A stretch of 64,000 nt of DNA from Diploptera punctata. Taxonomy: Eukaryota; Arthropoda; Insecta; Blattodea; Blaberidae. The translations under genes and the position numbers were made by a program. Location: assembly GCA_030220185.1 (NCBI GenBank), contig JASPKZ010001237.1, positions 573,501-637,500 of the forward strand, read 5' to 3'. Shown here piece by piece: positions 10,523-22,600 of this stretch; within the stretch, counting starts at the first letter, position 1, and every line of letters starts with the position of its first letter. The notes beneath the pieces were generated by a model that had not been told where the DNA came from, ran no database searches, and worked only from the letters and a program-made list of their open reading frames with translations.

Positions 10523-11970
10523 CTCCAAAACTTATATTTAAAAAGTATTAGGCCTAACCACTAGGTTCTTACACTAACTTAAAATTGTTTAAACCAACTT
10601 GTTATAGTCGCATTTACAAAACAAATGTTATTCTCGCACAACAATCACTACATATATCCTTCTTCCACGTGGCAACATTTCAGAAGACTTGTCTAAACTA
10701 TTAATGAGATGGCATAGACGCAAGAAAGAGGGACTGGGCGCGCACATTTTTTATGCGGTCTAGAAAAGACACAGCCAGTGAATCTAATTGATTTTTAAAA
10801 TCTGATTTGCCACAAGGAGTAAATACGCGAACAAGAAAATTGAATTTGCACAATTACAACATTTAAAAAATTTTCTTTATTTCATACTGTAATTTTGGAT
10901 ACATACTGTCTACCTCGTCTCATGTGACGCTAGGCTACTGTATGTTATATACCAACAAAAAATAATAGTTCGCGATAGAACATTTAAACTCTTAAGAAAA
11001 ATAGAAGTTATTGTATCGCAAATGTCTTAATATGCGACATCTACCAGCATACTATATCCTACATTGTCAAACCATGTAATTATTGAACAAATTTCATCGA
11101 TTAACATTCAGACTACTACATCGTTAACATGGCCGTATTACCTTAAGTTAGATTAGGTCGTTAGGTTGCATTTACGAAAGCTACTCTTCCCCAGTAGAAT
11201 ACGAGATAACACTGATAGTAACTGAGGCAGGCAGCCGGCAGATTCCTGAGTTGGTATTCCTGTTTCAACCATAATTTATTGATAACTATTTTATTTTGCA
11301 CGATATATGTTTATATCACTTTTTTAGGTTATTTCTAGCCTCACTTCTAAATGTTTGTATATTTCCAATACTTTCTTCTGTCCAAAATGTGTGTATACAT
11401 ATTCCTTCGGAAGGTAATTACATTCTACAACAGTAATTCGTTCGATTTTCTTAAGTATGCCTTACAACCAACAAAAATGTAAATAAATTGTAATCAAAAC
11501 ATCCGTCAAAAATTACTCACCTAATGCTCCATCCTACTTTGCCATATCTAGAAAATAGCTTACAGCTTACACAGAAAAAATCGATAATTTCGTTGCACAA
11601 CTTTAACTACCGCAACAAATGTAAACTAAAAGATTACTGAACACCACTAACGCACTAATGGACCTAGAGATTACAATATACAAATAGCTCAATTTTTAGG
11701 ATCTACGCGGAGAAGTAAATTGTGAGATCGATTTACTTTATCGAGTTTGAAGGAGTATTTTTTACGGCACAATCGATAACGAATCCATAATGCTTCTTAT
11801 ATGAATGAATGGCATATTTATTGTGCAAGGATATTTCAAAATACGCTAAATTTGTTCATACCAGTATTAAAACAGTATTTATTACAAGCCGTGAATTAAA
11901 TAAAATCGTTTATACATACAATTTATCATTAACGTATCCTACCATACTATTATCTATATATTTAAATATA
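10523..11970. other. No recognised feature
   Basis: Unassigned AT-rich sequence with no coding region, tRNA or clear repeat. It may be ordinary intergenic or intronic DNA. Confidence 0.35.
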
Positions 11971-12056
11971 CTTACTCACTGGCACTATCGAGCTCGCAGG
12001 ATCATGGCCGCGCGGACATAAGCTCCATACATCCCTATCCTGAGCTAATGCTTTCC
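11971..12056 (-). mobile_element. AGTA-tailed LINE, 3' end scrap
   Basis: The minus strand matches the last 85 bp of the 43526-44036 LINE: the tail read as CTTACTCACTGGCACTATCG, then CATACATCCCTATCCTGAGC. It is severely 5' truncated. Confidence 0.75.
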
Positions 12057-12089
12057 AAATCAACAATATAGAACAATTAACTTTTACAG

Positions 12090-12730
12090 GAATTAATCAC
12101 TATGAGGTTTAAAAGACAAAAATTAATTAATGAAAGCACACTCATAAAAGAAACAGAAAAAATAAAATTCAATAAATTTAAGAAACACCATAAATTTCAA
12201 AAAGTTTAATATCAGATTAGCACTGTTGAACGAATACAGCTTTAATAGGATAATTAAAACCAATAAAAATGAAAGAATTGAAGATGAAAGCAAATCAGGA
12301 ATTTATCAGATCAAATGCATGGATTGTGAAAAAATTTATGTTGGAAAAACGAAAAGAAATTTGAAAACAAGGGTGAAAGAACATCTTAGAAACGTCAAAA
12401 ATGGGGAAGTGGAAAAGTCAGCAGTAGCTGCTCATGCTTGGTCCGAAAAACATTTAATTGAATCAAAAGCCAGTCTAATTAAACAAATAGACAAACAAAA
12501 GGAACTCACAGTTTGGGAAAATATCCACATTCTAAAAACAAAGGAAAACTTATGAACTGCGAAATTCCCACAAATTCTGACCTGATCCAGAGGTTCATCG
12601 GTCCACCAACAGAAGGAAGAAGAAGAGTTTCTTCCGATCGACATAACATCAGTCACCAAAAAAGTACTGAAGATGAGACCGCTATGGTCTCGAAATCGCG
12701 ATCTACTTAGAAGATTTATATGAGAGGTAA
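12090..12730 (+). pseudogene. Penelope-like element, GIY-YIG endonuclease end
   Basis: A 109-codon frame (12226-12555) encodes GIYQIKCMDCEKIYVGKTKR followed by RVKEH and SAVAAHAWSEKH. This is the GIY-YIG endonuclease that forms the C-terminus of Penelope retroelements. Another frame continues as CEIPTNSDLIQRFIGPPTEG and a 3' UTR with GATCGACATAACATCAGTCA. The left border TCACTATGAGGTTTAA is the end shared by all Penelope copies here. The RT domain is absent and the frame is shifted, so it is a remnant. Confidence 0.8.
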
Positions 12731-12840
12731 GAAACAATTTTACCAATATAGGACTAATTGGAGAGATCATGTTCAATTGATGTCACCAACTATATATGTG
12801 TATTAAATTTTACATCCTCATTTAAGTAGTAAAACAACAT

Positions 12841-13200
12841 TTTCAATGGATGAATCATATTTGAAGAGAAAAATTACACGCTCAGACTGGGGCTTGAATC
12901 CAGGACCTTTGGCTTTCTAGGCCAATACTCTACTGACTGAGCTACCTGAGCAAGTTCCAATCTAAATGCAAATTTTTCTCTTGTATACGCTGTTAATTCC
13001 CACACACCAAATGCTATGAAACCTTTGCTTCTATCTTGCAAATAGCAGCTTCTATATTAAGAAGACATTTATTTGGGAATTTTACATTATAAAGCAAGTA
13101 TGACTTCTATCAATGATCTTATTATTCATTCCATACATCTCAATGATGGATAAATAATTGAGATGTACGAAATGAATAATAAAAATATCAAACATTTTTA
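12841..13200 (-). mobile_element. tRNA-hairpin element, diverged copy
   Basis: It holds a minus-strand cloverleaf (listed separately) flanked by GAAGAGAAAAATTACACG and AATTTTTCTCTTGTATACGC, then the family's 5' body (TATATTAAGAAGACAT). It ends with a small palindrome at 13129-13190 made from two inverted copies of the 3' tail (CATACATCTCAATGATGG and its complement). No clear target-site duplication was found. Confidence 0.7.
12880..12951 (-). tRNA. Element-borne tRNA-like cloverleaf, AGA anticodon
   Basis: The 72-nt sequence folds as a type I cloverleaf: acceptor GCTCAGG with TCTGAGC (6 of 7 pairs), D arm GCTC...GAGT, anticodon stem TTGGC/GCCAA, loop CTAGAAA, and T arm with TTCAAGC loop. The middle of the loop is AGA, a serine anticodon, but the long serine variable arm is missing. 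A run of five T follows the 3' end within about ten bases. Probably a retroposon part, not a housekeeping tRNA gene. Confidence 0.5.
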
Positions 13201-13289
13201 AAATTTGATTTGAATAGTTTAAATTTAATACTTTGTTTCAAATGCCAATGTTTTCAATTAGGAAAACTATATTTTACAGAATAAATAAA

Positions 13290-13510
13290 CCACTGCAAAT
13301 TTCATGAAAATTCTCTTTAATATACACAAGAATGTATAACATTTATTTTTAAATCATAAAAAAATGTGATTTTTAAACAGTTAATTAAACAATTTTTTTT
13401 TAATTCTCATCCTCCACACAATCTTAATGATAATACTGAATTGTATCACATTATTTATTCTCCTTACAATGTTAAAGAGATTTTATCACATTCTTCTAAA
13501 TTAGTATCTT
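13290..13510 (+). repeat. Satellite B-like unit, left part
   Basis: CTCATCCTCCACACAATCTT and ATCACATTCTTCTAAATTAGTATCTT-like sequence match the satellite B unit (for example around 32800-32870). The unit resumes after the hAT element at 17534 with TATTCAAACACACACAGGTAA. It is a diverged single copy of the later tandem repeat. Confidence 0.65.
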
Positions 13511-14689
13511 CAGTGGCAGCTGTTTCTTATGTGCTGTGATGCTGCATACGCTTGTCAGGGGGAAAAACTAATGAACAAAAACCTTTATATTTCAAATTGC
13601 GCAGTTTTTTCTTTATTTTTCCTGGCTATTCATTCAATCTACATCTTATTCCAATATCTTTGGATTGTGATGTGAATCATACCACAAAAGTACATGACGT
13701 ATGGAAAGTCACATGCATGCACAGAAACCAAATCTTCATTTCTCAGTTTCCTATTGTGTCTATGCACGAATGCAGACTAATTTTTGTTTCCTCTGTTTTA
13801 TTGTGATTTTGGCTACGAATTCTCCAGCTTGATGATTTGTACTGCAGTACTGATTTATCTTTTAATTTCAATACAAATGTTTATGTCTTGTTTCTCCTTT
13901 TACAAGCATTTAATAGTTATAAGACACATGGTATCAGAAAACAGAATGGTTAAGATTAATACTTAGTTGTTTCTGAATATGTTTAAGCATAACTGAGGAA
14001 ATCACATTTGGCATCACCATCACATTTTTGTGTAGTTCTCCCAACCAAACTTCAACGACAGAGTGCTAGTTTGAAAGCAAAGTGAAATTGGATCAGTTCA
14101 AAGTGCCATAAATTATAATTAGTATTTGAAACCAGTATGTTATATTTTTATAAGTGATGGAGAATTCTGTAGACAATTTATTAATTCAGTAACAACTTTC
14201 TCTAGCAGACAATTCAAATAAAACAATTAGACAGGCTTACACTAAACAAAAAGCCATATCAAATAAATTGACACACACACAAGTTCGACAAAATGGTGTA
14301 CGATGATTGTGTGGATGTGAAATTAGTGATGCTCTCTTTGTTTCCCATGCCTACTTTTTGGTAAGAGTGATGCATGGAATACGGTTGTGACAGATTTGGT
14401 CGCAGCACTTGGTGTTAAAGAAGAAACCGAAGATATTAAAAATGAGGTACCCATCACTGAACAATTAGTATTGATTGTAAAAACTGTAACAAAGGTAAGG
14501 TGCCGGACAGGTTGAAGGTGATAAGCTAGACAAAAGTACCTTTGTTGGAAAAGTGACAATCTTACACCATAAAAATACAACCATCAAAAAATGCAACATG
14601 GGTTTCACTGGGGTAAAATTCTCTGGAGATAAAATAGTCCCCTATTTGGTTCTCCGGGCAGTGACTACTTCAGGGAATCCATGCCAAAG

Positions 14690-15085
14690 GCTCAAACATA
14701 GGGACATGTTCCTAGGAATACTGAATGTTAGGACTTCATATAGGTGAATGGAGAACACCACATAATAGTGAGCTATATGGTATATGTATAGGAAGATAGA
14801 TATAATAAGAAAAGTTATGTCTCATAGAGTGCAATTGGCAGGACATGTATCATGAATGGGGAATGTAAGAGGTGCATGGAAGCTTCTTGTAATAAAACCA
14901 GAGGGAAAATATCCAGTTGGTTGACGAAGAATGAGGTGGGAGAATAACATTATATATGATTTGAGGGAAGTAGATTATACAGGGGATGATTGGAAAACAT
15001 TAGCTCGGGATAGGGATGTATGGAGAGCTTATGTCCATGTGGTCATGAACCTACAGGTTCAATAGAGCCAGTGAGTTAGTTAGTT
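14690..15085 (+). mobile_element. AGTA-tailed LINE, 3' fragment
   Basis: It matches 43600-44030 with decay (RRMRWENNIIYDLREVDY-like translation, DWKTLARDRDVWRAYVHVVM). It ends GCCAGTGAGTTAGTTAGTTA, the tetranucleotide tail of this family. It lies inside the hAT element, so it is younger than hAT. Confidence 0.8.
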
Positions 15086-15285
15086 ACAGATTTAGGGCAT
15101 CTTAATGTGTTTAGGACATGCCTATCATGAACACATACAAAATCACAACAGACAAGTAGGAAAAATAAACATATGTAATTTCTAGAATAATTGATTGTAT
15201 CAAAGTCCATGGTGTATTTGAGCTTGCATTAAGGGGAAATGATGAGAGTGATATATCTAATAATCTGAGAGTTTTCTTGGGATTA

Positions 15286-15493
15286 CTTACTTACTCACTG
15301 GCACTATCAAATCCATGGGTTCATAAGCTCTCCATAATCCCTTTCCTGAGCTAATGCTTTCCAATCATTCCCTGTATAATCTACCTCCCTCAAATCACAA
15401 TGTTATTCTCCCACCTCATTCTTGGTCTACCAACTGGACATTTTCCCTCTGGTTTTCCTACAAGAAGCTTCCATGCACGTCTTTCATTCGTCA
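15286..15493 (-). mobile_element. AGTA-tailed LINE, short copy with TSD
   Basis: The minus-strand copy of the last 200 bp of the LINE begins at the left with its tail (CTTACTTACTCACTGGC). A perfect 11-bp duplication TCTTGGGATTA flanks it (15275-15285 and 15494-15504), proving target-primed insertion into the hAT element. Confidence 0.9.
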
Positions 15494-17264
15494 TCTTGGG
15501 ATTAATAGATTTAATTTCTAATGTAGACAATGCAGTGAAAAAAAAAACACGGAATCTAATCAGATTTTCAAGTTGATATAAAAAACCATTGAAAATGAAT
15601 TGTTGGATTTCATTTTGGAAACTTATCGCGAGTTGATAATAGAAGAAATGAAACGAGCTGAATTTATAGCAATAATGACTGATGACATCACAGATATTTC
15701 TGATCAGACACAAGTAGCATTAGTGTTTCACTATGAGATGAACAGTGTTCCATATGAAAGATTCTGGGGGATTTTTTAATCCAGAGAGACAAAACGCAGA
15801 TAAAATTTTAAGTGTATTTTAAATTAATTATATACAATATTCAAGGATTCACTGCACATAGCTCAGACTTACGAGGTGGAACAGGTGATCCAATAAAAAA
15901 TAAAATTACATTATCCTAATCCTCATTACATTCATTGTTATGCGCACCAACTGAACCTAAAAATGTAAAACGCTGCATCATAGAATCAGTCAGTGCGTGT
16001 GTTTTTCCTCAACTTGTCAGCTTTCCCTGTTTTCTTCTCAAAATCACCACCATGAGTCTCAGTACCACAAGCAATGATTAGATAGTAGGATTCCTTGCAG
16101 GCCACAAACAAGGTGGAATTTAAAATCAAGGACGGTTAATATGGTATATGAAAACAAGAACAGTTTGATTGAGTGTTTATTAAATTTAGAGAAAGCAACC
16201 TCAAATGTAAACTTGTCAAGAAGCAAATGGACGCAAACCAAAGTTTGGAAGACAAAGACTTTATAATTTGGCTGTCATTTTCCCACTAGATAATGCCGCA
16301 TGTGATATATCATATGATCAATTAAAATCAAGATCAGTCGATGTTGTATAAGTGAAAAATAACATGGCATAATTTATGCATGCTAATAACCTTTTCACTG
16401 CTGAGATATTTCCAGCCATTAAAACCCTCCTTGCTCAATGCAGGGAGAAATATGGAAAAAGTTTATTTAGGTTCCTAAGAGATGTCAGTATATGCCTGCT
16501 TAGTTTGAAAGCAATGCAATACGTATTATATAACTAGCAGGCGTTTGAAGTTGAGAATGAATATGCATGCCCATAGCACGGCAAGCATTTTCTTTGCCAA
16601 TGCATATACCCGTTCGTAGCAGTGTAAAGGTTAATGTTGTAAGAGATTCAGTAGACAATGCTGATAACGAAGTTACTGAACAGCATGTAGGCCCATAAAA
16701 AAGTAAGCACCAAAAACTAGAATACTGGCGTGTTGATGCCAAGGGAGTTTGTGAAAGAATCATGCTAGAGGCATGCAAACATATCCAAATTTTTGGATCA
16801 CCTACAAGTGGCTAAATTGTTCAACTCCTCCAACTTCCTGGAATATTTATGAAATTTCCCTCAGGTTGAACTTCGTGCTACTACTGAGGCCTACAATATG
16901 TTAGGGAAGAAAAGGCTAAAGACAGAGCTATCAATCTCCAACATACATTTTTAGAAGTAACAAAGCTTTTGAAAATCTTGGTCACAATATCAGACTACTT
17001 CTGAATCAGAGAGATGCTTTTTGTCCCTTAAAAAAATAAAAACTATTCTTTGGAACACCATGCTACAGAAACGACCAAGTGCACTTGCAATTCTTTTAAT
17101 TTGGGAAGACTTGAGTTTCCAACATAGAAGGGTTCAATGCCAAGTGATTGCTAAATTTTGCAGAAAGAAGAATTGTTGTATGGATTTTACTTTTCGCCGA
17201 TAAGTGAGTAGTAAAATATTTAAGTTATGTAGATATGAAATAACACTACGAGGTTTTTTAATAT

Positions 17265-17437
17265 TGTTTATTTTTTAATATTTCACTCACCTCATACTTC
17301 ATAATTCCTAGCAGACCCAGGGTTTCTTCACATCATTTGTGACACAGCATTGAGAATGTCACAAATGATGTGAAGAAATCCTGGGTCTGCTAGGAATTAT
17401 GAAGTATGAGGTGAGTGAAATAATAAAAAAATAAACA
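17265..17437. repeat. Near-perfect hairpin inside hAT
   Basis: The left arm runs to 17344 (ACATCATTTGTGACA), followed by a 12-base loop, and the right arm starts at 17357 (TGTCACAAATGATGT). The core 62 bp per arm is almost identical and pairing continues with small indels to about 80 bp. It lies between the hAT coding remnant and its 3' terminal repeat. Confidence 0.9.
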
Positions 17438-17533
17438 TTAGTAAAATATGTATTAATTTATTTTTTTATACACACATTATCTTATGTTAATTATTATAAT
17501 ACACCCCAGATTTTTCAGCACCAGCCGCCACTG

Positions 17534-17575
17534 AGCACCTTATTCAAACACACACAGGTAATAAAATGTAGATAC
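17534..17575 (+). repeat. Satellite B-like unit, right part
   Basis: CTTATTCAAACACACACAGG continues the satellite B unit broken by hAT at 13510. It joins the start of the satellite A region. Confidence 0.55.
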
Positions 17576-20500
17576 TAAAATTTCAAGATATATCAATAAA
17601 CAAATGCAAATTGTTTTACATGAAATATTCATTAAAGGAAATACTGAACTAAAATTTCAAGATATATCAATAAACAAATGCAAATTGTTTTACATGAAAC
17701 ATTCATCAAAGGAAATACTGAACTAACTAAATCAATATTACACGCTTCAGCAAATTATCATGTAACTGACAAAAAAATTTAATATTTAAACTTCCAAAAT
17801 GTTTCAATAAACAACTGCAAATTGTTTTACTTGAAATATTCAGCAAAAAAATAATACTAAACTAACTAAATCAATACTGAACTATTGAAAAAATGATCAT
17901 TGAACTGATAAAAAATATTAACGTATCATACAATTATAGTCAATATACACCAGTTTCACAAAACAAAATCCCAAAAGGGCATCTAAATAGCTAATATACT
18001 TCACCCACATGTATATTTTGGCACAACAATCATTAGACAATCAATTCCTCCTAATAAAATATGAAAACAATGTGGGTATAATTTATTTTCAAGAGTTCTC
18101 TTGCTCTACCATGAGGGCAGATTAACTTACAATATCACTTATGAAAGATGTTCTTAATATCACAGTTAGCTTAAGTTAATTCACCATACGCATGTTGTCC
18201 TGCATTTTGTTTGTAATTTTAAACTTTCAAGATGTTTCAATAAACAACTGCAAACATTTACTTGAAATATTCAGTAAAAAACAAAATTGAACCAACCACA
18301 TCAATATTGCACAATTAAGCAAATCATCATTTAACTGACAAAAACTTTTATAATCATCAAATAATTGTAGCCAATATATGCCAGTTTCACGAAATAAAAC
18401 TCTCAAAGGACATCAAACTAGATAAAATGCTTCACCCACATGTATATTTTAGTACAACTATCATTAGACAATCAACTCCTACTAATAAAATATGAAAACA
18501 ATGTGGGTGTAATTTATTTTCAAGAGTTCTCCTCTTGCTCTACCATGAGGGCAGATTAACTTACAATATCACTTGTGTAAGATGTTCTTAATATCACAGT
18601 TAGCTTAAGTTAATTCACCATACGCATGTTGTCCTGCATTTTGTTTGCAATTTTAAACTTTCAAGATGTTTCAATAAACAACTGCAAATTGTTTTACTTG
18701 AAATATTCAGTAAAAAAAAATTGAACCAACTACATCAATAATGCACAATTAAGCAAATTATCATTTAACTGACAAAAACTTTTATAATCATCAAATAATT
18801 GTAGCCAATATATGCCAGTTTCACGAAATAAAATTCTCAAAGGACATCAAACTAGATAAAATTCTTCACCCACATGTATATTTTAGTAAAACAATCATTA
18901 GACAATCAACTCCTCCTAATAAAATATGAAAAACAATGTGAGTGTAATTTATTTTCAAGAGTTCTCCTCATGCTCTACCATGAGGCAGATTAACTTACAA
19001 TTTCACTTGTGTAAGATGTTCTTAATATCACAGTTAGCTTAAGTTAATCACCATACGACATGTTGTCCTGCATTTTGTTTGCAATTTTAAACTTTCAAGA
19101 TGTTTCAATAAACAACTGCAAATTGTTTTACTTGAAAATATTCAGTAAAAAAAATTGAACCAACTACAATCAATATTCAACAATAAAGCAATTATCATTT
19201 ACACTAACAAAAACTTTTATAATCATCAAATAATTGTAGCCAATATATGCCAGTTTCACGAAATAAAATTCTCAAAGGACATCAAACTAGATAAAATTCT
19301 TCACCCACATGTATATTTTAGTAAAACAATCATTAGACAATCAACTCCTCCTAATAAAATATGAAAAACAATGTGAGTGTAATTTATTTTCAAGAGTTCT
19401 CCTCATGCTCTACCATGAGGGCAGATTAACTTTACAATATCACTTGTGTAAGATGTTCTTAATATCACAGTTAGCTTAAGTTAATTCACCATACACATGT
19501 TCTCCTGCATTTTGTTTGTAATTTTAAACTTTCAAGATGTTTCAATAAACAACTGCAAACACTTACTTGAAATATTCAGTAAAAAAAAAATTGAACCAAC
19601 TACATCAATATTGAACAATTAAGCAAATTATCATTTAACTAACAAAAACTTTTATAATCATCAAATAATTGTAGCCAATATATGCCAGTTTCACGAAATA
19701 CAAATTTCTCAAAGAGGACATCAAACTAGATAAAATTCTTCAACCCACATGTATATTTTAGTACAACTATCATTAAGACAATCAACTCCTCCTAATAAAA
19801 TATGAAAACAATGTGGGTAAATTTATTTCAAGAGTCTCTCTCTTGCTCTACCATGAAGGCAGATTAATTTAACAATATCACTTGTGTAAGATGTTCTTAA
19901 TATCACAGTTAGCTAAGTTAATTCACCATACGCATGTTGTCCTGCCTTTTGTTTGTAACTTTAAACTTTCAAAATGTTTCAATAAACAACTGCAAACATT
20001 TACTTGAAATATTCAGTAAAAAAAAATTGAACCAACTACATCAATAATGCACAATTAAGCAAATTATCATTTAACTGACAAAAACCTTTATATTCATCAA
20101 ATAATTGTAGCCAATAAATGCCAGTTTCACGAAATAAAATTCTCAAAGGACATCAAACTAGATAAAATGCTTCACCCACATGTATATTTTGGTACAACAA
20201 TCAAACAATCAACTCCTAACAAAATATAAAAACTTTGTGGATATAATTTATTTTCATGAGTTCTCCTCTTGCTATATCATGAAGAGAGATTAAGTAAAAA
20301 TATTACTTGTGTAAGATGTTCTTAATATCACAGTTAGCTCAGGTTAATTCACCATATGTGCATTGTTCTGCATTTTTTTTTACCATTTTAAACTTTCAAG
20401 ATGTTTATTAACAACTGCAAATTATTTTATTTGAAACATTCAGTAAAAAAAATTTAACTGACAAAAACTTATATAATCATCATATAATTGTTGCCAATAT

Positions 20501-20764
20501 ATGCCAGTTTCACATATAAAATTCTGGAAGAGCATCAAACTAGATGAAATGCTTCACCCACATGTATATTTGGTACAACAAACATTATACAATAACTCCT
20601 CCTAATAAAATATGAACACATTTTGGATATAATTTATTTTCAATAGTTCTCCTCTTGCTCTACCATGTGTGGTATCCTGCAATTTTAAACTTTCAAGATG
20701 TTTCAATACACAACTTCAAATGTATTGCACTATTAAGCAAATTATCTTATTGAAATATTTTTGG

Positions 20765-21130
20765 AATAGATCACTATGAGGTTTCATTTAAGATTGAATT
20801 AAAATGCTTCATACCTCTCCTCATATCCAGTCTTCTAAGTAGATCAAAAATTTCAAAGCCTTCGTGGTTTCATCTTTAGTATGTTTTTTGTCAACTGATG
20901 TTATGTCGATCAGAAAAATTTTTTCCGATCGACATAACATCAGTCAACAAGAAAGTGCCTTTGCAGCATCATCTTCAGTACTTTCTTGTCGACTGATATG
21001 TCGATCAGATGAAGTTCTTCTGATCGACATAACATCAGTCAACAAGAAAGTACTGAAGATGAGCCGCGAAGGCTTTCAAATCACGATGTACATAGAAGAC
21101 TGGATAGGAGGAGAGGTATGAAGCATTTTA
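20765..21130. mobile_element. Penelope end with two nested hairpins
   Basis: The left end TCACTATGAGGTTTCATTTA and right end GAGGTATGAAGCATTTTAAT match borders of other Penelope copies. Inside are two hairpins built from TGATGTTATGTCGATCAGA and its complement: 20886-20948 and 20970-21064. No coding sequence remains; this is duplicated, inverted 3' UTR. Confidence 0.75.
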
Positions 21131-21639
21131 ATTTAATCATAAATTACCATATAACTGACAAAAACTTATATAAACATATCATATAACTGTAGTCAACATA
21201 TGATACTTTCACAAAACAAAATTCTCAAATGGGATCAGAATATATGAAACACTTCGCCCACATGTATTTTGGTACAACAATAACTAGACAATCAACTCTT
21301 CGTAACAAAATATGAAAACTTTGTGGGTATAATTTATTTTGAAGAGTTCTCCTCTTGCTCTAGCTCTACCGTGAAGAGAGATTATCTTTTAATATCACTT
21401 GTGTAAGATGTTCTTAATATCACAGATAGCTCAAGTTAATTTACTGTATGTGTGGTGTCCTGCAATTTGTTTGTAATTTTAAACTTTCAAGATGTTTCAA
21501 TAAACTTGCAAATTCGTTTACTTGAAATACTCAGTAAAAAAATTGAACCAACTACATCAATATTGCACAATTAAAAAAATTAACATTCAACTGACAAAAT
21601 TTTAAATGATAATAAATATATATATATATATATATACCT

Positions 21640-22600
21640 CTTAGGTCCATCCTCAACTATTAAAATATGAAGTTACAGTAGACCTTTTGGGAATAGTCCA
21701 TCTTCATCAGAAGGTATGTCTTCATCCACTGGCTTCGAATGCAAGACTGGCTGGTCCATTATAAATTTAAAGAGTGGGTTTGAAGTACTGGGTGTGTTCT
21801 CATTTAATAACAGGTCATTGTTGGTCCACTTAAAAATTTCCAATTCCTCCAGTACGTTACTTTATTTGGATCTTTTTTTTGCATAATAGTCAGTGTACTA
21901 TCAATGTCCCGCATGTGGTGTCCTGCCTGAATTGTATGTTTTGCTATGCTTGATTTCCCTCTTACAAAATAAAATCTTTGAAATGTTCTTTTTATCTAGT
22001 GTTAAAATTTCTGCTGGTTTTTCAGACATAAAATTTGTTACAGTCTCTGCATGTTAATTTATATACACCTTTATTATTGAATTTATTTACTTCAATGCTA
22101 TCTTATTAAATAAAATAACAATCAACAATAGCAATGAAGAATATAAATTCAAAAACAAAGATGTATATAAACTAACGTGCAAAGACTGTAACAAATTTTA
22201 CATTGGAAGAACCAGCAGATATTTTAACATTATACAAAAGAACATTTCAAAGATTTAATTTATGCAAGAGAGAAATCAAGCTTTGCAAAACATATAATTC
22301 AGGCAGGACACCGCATGCTGGAGATTGATAGTACACTGACTATTATGCACAAGAAAAATATTCCAAATAGAATCAACGTATTGGAGGAATTGAAAATATT
22401 TAAACATATCAACAATGACCTGTTATTAAATGAGAACACATCCAGTTCTTCAAACCCACTCTTTAAAGTTATAACGCACTAGCCAATCTTGCATTCGAAG
22501 CCAATGGATGAAGATGCACCTTCTGCTGATGATGGGACTAGTCCTGAAAGGCCTGCAGTAACTTCATATTTTAATGGTTGTGGGGGCAGACCTAAGAGGT
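21640..22600. pseudogene. Inverted pair of Penelope GIY-YIG fragments
   Basis: The minus strand of 21640-22100 encodes GVYKLTCRDCNKFYV-type sequence and the plus strand of 22120-22600 encodes VYKLTCKDCNKFYIGRTSRY. Both are GIY-YIG endonuclease starts, arranged back to back around 22100. Tails on both sides read CCTCTTAGGTC or GACCTAAGAGG. The subfamily differs from 12.2 and 36.6 kb. Stops and shifts make both copies dead. The region 22620-22800 is a GC-richer block of unknown origin. Confidence 0.8.

Larger units (their letters stand above)
13511..17533 (+). mobile_element. hAT transposon (ZMYM1-like), with TIRs and TSD
   Basis: The left end CAGTGGCAGCTG and the right end CAGCCGCCACTG are inverted repeats. 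The flanks AGTATCTT (13503-13510) and AGCACCTT (17534-17541) are a diverged 8-bp duplication (6 of 8), as expected for hAT. The degraded transposase on plus includes MKRAEFIAIMTDDITDISDQ, YERFWG, HCYAHQLNL, then SESERCFLSLKKIKTI and LAILLIWEDL, ending at 17203. These match RNase H-fold and hAT dimerisation regions. Many stops; two LINE insertions lie inside. Confidence 0.85.

Noticed and set aside
19155..19364. ORF inside satellite A
   Set aside because: Does not persist in other units; broken by indels; no domain.
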